Positions 25,759 through 28,504 of a stretch of 28,504 nucleotides of DNA are shown here, piece after piece; the stretch's first letter is position 1, and each line of letters opens with the position of its first letter. The notes below the pieces were generated by a model. The model saw nothing but the letters and a program-made list of their open reading frames with translations. It was not told the origin of the DNA and made no database searches. The stretch lies in contig DCBE01000011.1 in the NCBI GenBank assembly GCA_002313325.1, positions 1-28,504 on the forward strand, in the 5' to 3' direction. The DNA is from Flavobacteriaceae bacterium UBA1115 (GTDB lineage Bacteria > Bacteroidota > Bacteroidia > Flavobacteriales > Flavobacteriaceae). The position numbers and the translations under genes were made by a program.

Positions 25759-27081
25759 ATGCCATCACACAAAAAAGGGGACAAACGTCTTTTAAGCGCT
25801 TGGGCCTCATACGATTGGGCAAATTCCGTTTATTTTCTCGTTATTTCTTCCGCTATTTTTCCACTATACTATGGATATATATGCGCTGATGAAACATATT
25901 TAGAAGTGTTAGGTGTGTCGTTTAAAAACACAGCGCTCATCAGTTATATAACGGCCTTAGCCTTTATGTTTATTGCGATTTGGTCTCCTATTCTTTCTGG
26001 TATTGCCGATTATATGGGTAACAAAAAACGGTTTATGCAGTTTTATTGTTACTTGGGCTCAGCTGCCTGTGTTGGTTTGTATTGGTTTGAAATCGACAAC
26101 CTTTTATGGGGCTTGCTGTTTTATTTTTTAGCATTGGTTGGTGCCTGGTCTAGTTTGGTTTTTTACAATTCTTACCTTCCTGATATTGCCTATCCAGAAC
26201 AGCACAATAAAATCAGTGCGCGAGGTTTTGCGTTGGGGTATATTGGAAGTGTGTTGCTGCTACTTGTTAACCTATTTATGGTGTTAAAGCCAGAATGGTT
26301 CAACATTCCAGGTGAGAGCGAAGTGGCCTCCCTGAAAGCCATGCGCTACTCCTTTGTGATGGTTGGAATATGGTGGTTTGGATTTAGCCACATCGCTTTC
26401 TACCACTTGCCACGTGGTTTTAAAGATAAGGTATATACTAAAGATATTTTTTTTAATGGATATCGCGAGCTTAAAATGGTTTGGAAGAATCTTCGCAACC
26501 TCACCCAATTAAAACGTTATTTGGGTGCTTTTTTTGTATTTAGTATGGCCTTGCAAACGGTAATGATAGTGGCCGCCTATTTTGGAGAACAAGAAATTTC
26601 TTGGTCTGGTCAAGAGAAAACCATTGGGCTTATAATCAGTATTTTACTCATTCAAATCATTGCTATTTTAGGGGCTTTGCTTTCCTCTAAGCTCGCTAAT
26701 AAATGGGGCAATATCAAAACTCTCATACTACTAAATGGTATTTGGGTAGCCTTATGCACGAGTGCCTATTTTATCTATGAACCCATTGAGTTTTATTTGG
26801 TTGCTGCTTTTGTAGGTCTTTGTATGGGCGGTATACAGTCCGTAGCCCGCTCAACCTATTCTCAGATGATACCAGAAACGCTTGACACCACGTCTTATTT
26901 TAGTTTCTACGACGTTGCAGAAAAGGTAGGTATTGTTATTGGCATGTTGATGTATGGAACCATCGACCAAGTAACAGGCAGCATGCGAAATGCCATCTTG
27001 TTTTTTGTGCTCTTTTTCCTTGTTGGAGCTGTATTGTTATTTCGCCTCTATCGCAAGGACAAAAACCTGGCTGTAAATTAG
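25759..27081 (+). CDS. MFS transporter, UMF1 family (Atg22-like)
   Basis: The 440-aa protein is an integral membrane protein with about 11-12 helices. It starts with the UMF1 hallmark AWASYDWANSVYFLVISSAIFP. Then come SPILSGIADYMGNKKRFMQFY (the MFS loop 2-3 signature) and LPDIAYPEQHNKISARGFALGYIGS, typical of UMF1. In the second half GGIQSVARSTYSQMIPE is also conserved. The substrate is unknown. The ATG at 25759 is preferred over the upstream TTG at 25723, since the family begins close to this residue. A 67-base space separates it from the divergent hydrolase. Confidence 0.9.
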   Translation: MPSHKKGDKRLLSAWASYDWANSVYFLVISSAIFPLYYGYICADETYLEVLGVSFKNTALISYITALAFMFIAIWSPILSGIADYMGNKKRFMQFYCYLGSAACVGLYWFEIDNLLWGLLFYFLALVGAWSSLVFYNSYLPDIAYPEQHNKISARGFALGYIGSVLLLLVNLFMVLKPEWFNIPGESEVASLKAMRYSFVMVGIWWFGFSHIAFYHLPRGFKDKVYTKDIFFNGYRELKMVWKNLRNLTQLKRYLGAFFVFSMALQTVMIVAAYFGEQEISWSGQEKTIGLIISILLIQIIAILGALLSSKLANKWGNIKTLILLNGIWVALCTSAYFIYEPIEFYLVAAFVGLCMGGIQSVARSTYSQMIPETLDTTSYFSFYDVAEKVGIVIGMLMYGTIDQVTGSMRNAILFFVLFFLVGAVLLFRLYRKDKNLAVN

Positions 27082-27191
27082 TATTTATTGATTTTGCCGA
27101 AAAAAACTAATTACTAAATACGCTGTAATATGTATACATTGTAGTACACAAAAAAGACGGGAACAAGATATATTACTGCCCCCAATAGGTG

Positions 27192-27265
27192 TGACCTCGG
27201 CAGGATTCAAACCTGCAACCTTCTGAGCCGTAATCAGATGCGCTATTCAGTTGCGCCACGAGGCC
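27192..27265 (-). tRNA. tRNA-Arg (anticodon ACG)
   Basis: The minus strand folds into a full cloverleaf of 74 nt: acceptor GGCCTCG/CGAGGTC (one G-T pair), D-stem GCGC/GCGC, anticodon stem TCTGA/TCAGA with loop TTACGGC (anticodon ACG, arginine), variable loop AGGTT and T-stem GCAGG/CCTGC. CCA is not encoded. The D-loop AACTGAATA has A where G19 normally is, and the T-loop TTTGAAT has T where C56 normally is, so an A-U pair may replace the usual G19-C56 pair. Confidence 0.96.
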
Positions 27266-27320
27266 TATACATTTATAATCAGTAAGTTACACCGATATCT
27301 AAATTACAATAATGAGAAAA

Positions 27321-27339
27321 TGTCCCCATTCTTGTCCCC
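27321..27339. repeat. Pair of TGTCCCC direct repeats near the tRNA
   Basis: TGTCCCC occurs at 27321-27327 and 27333-27339, 12 bases apart, in otherwise AT-rich sequence between the tRNA and the accessory genes. Spaced direct repeats like these can be arm sites for an integrase or a binding site for a regulator, but no such gene is visible here. Confidence 0.35.
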
Positions 27340-27370
27340 CCGATGCATATTTTTAGCACCAAACGGGAGG

Positions 27371-27378
27371 CAAATATA
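27371..27378 (-). promoter_or_regulatory. Candidate leftward -7 box upstream of tRNA-Arg
   Basis: The minus strand reads TATATTTG, an exact TAnnTTTG match about 105 bases upstream of the tRNA 5' end. It could drive the tRNA. Short minus-strand ORFs behind it are too small to call. Confidence 0.3.
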
Positions 27379-27442
27379 ACAAACTCATATATACTATTTC
27401 GTATTTCTTTTTCCTTAAATTAGTACCACTAAAAACAATACG

Positions 27443-28063
27443 ATGAAAAAACTATTTCTCTTATTACTGATTGCGCCAATGTTTGGATTTGGGCAAGCTT
27501 TGAATTTGCCCGTTTCAAATGTCATAGTTGTTAAAGAATATGGGCAAACATTTACTGTCCCCAACGGAAAGGTTTGGCAACTTATGTCATCAACTCTTTA
27601 CCATCAAAATAACAACTCATTTAGTACAGGCACAGTATCCTTTCCTAAAATCGACGCTTGTTTATGGTACAGGTTATATAACGAAAATAATTATAATACA
27701 AATACCCCTTACATTTTTGGTTATTCTGTATTTCCGTCAGGAACTGATTTTACTTTAAACGATAGCACTTGTGTGAACGCAGTCTACACCTTTGTTGAAT
27801 ATGATTTAGATGCACAAAATTTAGCATCTAACGCACCTCAACAAACAACACCAACACTCTATCCCAATCCTACATCATCTCTATTAGCACTTAACAGCGA
27901 TAAAGAGTACGACATAGAGGTGTACGATATGGCAGGGAATAAAGTAATGGCGCTTACAGGAAATACCATTGATATGTCACACTTATCTTCTGCTACTTAC
28001 ATTGTAAAAGCTCTTGATAAAGCACAGAACGAAGAAGTGAGTTATAAGGTTGTAAAGAATTAG
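27443..28063 (+). CDS. Small secreted protein with type IX sorting domain
   Basis: The 206-aa protein has a signal peptide (about 1-18, ending FGFGQ). Residues 25-125 form a domain I do not recognise; it includes FTVPNGKVWQLMSS and two cysteines (C73, C110). Residues about 138-206 match the type A C-terminal domain used by the Bacteroidota type IX secretion system: LYPNPTSSLLAL, EVYDMAGNKVM, then ATYIVKA. It would be exported across the outer membrane. Its sequence is rich in Asn and Tyr and AT-rich. Its end overlaps the convergent phage-like gene by 4 bases. Confidence 0.82.
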   Translation: MKKLFLLLLIAPMFGFGQALNLPVSNVIVVKEYGQTFTVPNGKVWQLMSSTLYHQNNNSFSTGTVSFPKIDACLWYRLYNENNYNTNTPYIFGYSVFPSGTDFTLNDSTCVNAVYTFVEYDLDAQNLASNAPQQTTPTLYPNPTSSLLALNSDKEYDIEVYDMAGNKVMALTGNTIDMSHLSSATYIVKALDKAQNEEVSYKVVKN

Positions 28064-28413
28064 GGTTTACTGTTAAATAGCGGAGTTGCTTCCTCTACCA
28101 TTTTATCCTTTTCTTCCTCACACATTTGATTGTACGCTTTGTACTCCTTGCTATCTCCAAACACAATAACCGCAGGTGGCTTTATCTCTTGCTCCTCCTC
28201 GTTGACCATCTCTCCATTGATACTTAACTCTTTTGGCAATAAATAGGGTAGGACTACCTTTAGCATATTCACACGTTGATTGCTCGTTAGCGTATCTATA
28301 TCAATACTATCTATCAATCCGTTTGCTAACTGCTTTATTCTATCTCTCATTTCTTTATCTAACGCTTTACCACGTTTAGACATCTTACCATATTGGTTAC
28401 CTACTTGAAACAT
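28060..28413 (-). CDS. Small hypothetical protein, phage-like
   Basis: The 117-aa protein begins FQVGNQYGKMSKRGK, a start pattern seen in small phage-associated proteins of Bacteroidota that often sit before terminase genes. A helical segment (RDRIKQLANGLIDS) and TSNQRVNMLKVVLPYLLPKEL follow, and then an acidic tail. The family assignment is from pattern memory and tentative. It has no signal or membrane segment. It is convergent with the secreted protein, and its upstream 40 bases face the partial ORF at the window end. Confidence 0.55.
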   Translation of the reverse strand: MFQVGNQYGKMSKRGKALDKEMRDRIKQLANGLIDSIDIDTLTSNQRVNMLKVVLPYLLPKELSINGEMVNEEEQEIKPPAVIVFGDSKEYKAYNQMCEEEKDKMVEEATPLFNSKP

Positions 28414-28453
28414 TTTATATATTTTTAAGGATTAACATTAACATTTTTTAAAG

Positions 28454-28504
28454 ATGAAATCACAAATTAAAGACATTGTAATAGGCATATCTTCTACTTT
28501 TAGT
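28454..28504 (+). CDS. Start of an unidentified ORF (partial)
   Basis: An ATG at 28454 opens a frame that runs 17 codons to the end of the window (MKSQIKDIVIGISSTFS). It is too short to identify. The spacer before it contains a small tandem repeat (two copies of AACATT). It is divergent from the phage-like gene. Confidence 0.35.
   Translation, partial: MKSQIKDIVIGISSTFS

Noticed and set aside
27130..27139. Perfect palindrome ATGTATACAT
   Set aside because: Short, in AT-rich DNA, does not extend outward, and has no gene with a matching position.
27082..27191. Element integrated into the 3' end of tRNA-Arg
   Set aside because: The tRNA 3' end points left, toward the UMF1 transporter only 110 bases away. 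The accessory genes are on the 5' side, which is the wrong geometry for usual tRNA-3' insertion.
1..28504. CRISPR arrays, insertion sequences, rRNA genes
   Set aside because: No regularly spaced repeats, transposase motifs or rRNA sequence were seen in the window.

Overview
The window reads as chromosomal DNA of a member of the Bacteroidota, most likely a Flavobacteriaceae-type bacterium. Several lines point this way: the genes have typical flavobacterial versions (DUF4835, DUF6913, a YbbR-like protein before coaE, a short Bacteroidota RpoZ, a UMF1 transporter, a type IX secretion sorting domain), there is essentially no Shine-Dalgarno signal ahead of starts, and intergenic spaces repeatedly carry the Bacteroidota -7 promoter box TAnnTTTG.

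Layout. Positions 1-5.4 kb hold the end of dapF, mltG, then on the minus strand dnaA, a low-molecular-weight phosphatase and an RsmI-like methyltransferase. They are followed by a broken hotdog-fold (4HBT) thioesterase gene and ribD. From 5.4 to 9.8 kb run prmC, ligA, a DUF6913 gene and dapA, meeting a PagL-like outer-membrane protein tail to tail. From 10.4 to 17.7 kb lies one long plus-strand cluster: bamD, rpoZ, coaBC, a DUF4835 gene, recN, fabI, a YbbR-like gene and coaE. It links envelope assembly, transcription, CoA synthesis, DNA repair and fatty-acid synthesis. At 17.8-20.1 kb is a sensor kinase/response regulator pair of the RprX/RprY type, then xerD (minus), aroQ (plus) and an SDR oxidoreductase (minus). 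A decayed DinB-family gene and a strong hairpin terminator lie between the SDR gene and lpdA. A minus-strand group follows (alpha/beta hydrolase, lipoprotein MsrB, lpdA), then a UMF1 transporter on the plus strand.

The last 1.3 kb changes character. After a tRNA-Arg(ACG) come a short secreted protein with a type IX sorting domain, a small phage-like protein and the start of an unknown ORF, all AT-rich. This looks like the edge of an accessory or phage-derived segment that continues beyond the window.

Most of the window is housekeeping. I did not find a clear undescribed multi-gene system. The points most worth a second look are two pseudogenes broken only by in-frame stops, -7 boxes lying directly on start codons, convergent genes with no gap between stops, an unusual tRNA tertiary pair, and the accessory edge at the right end.
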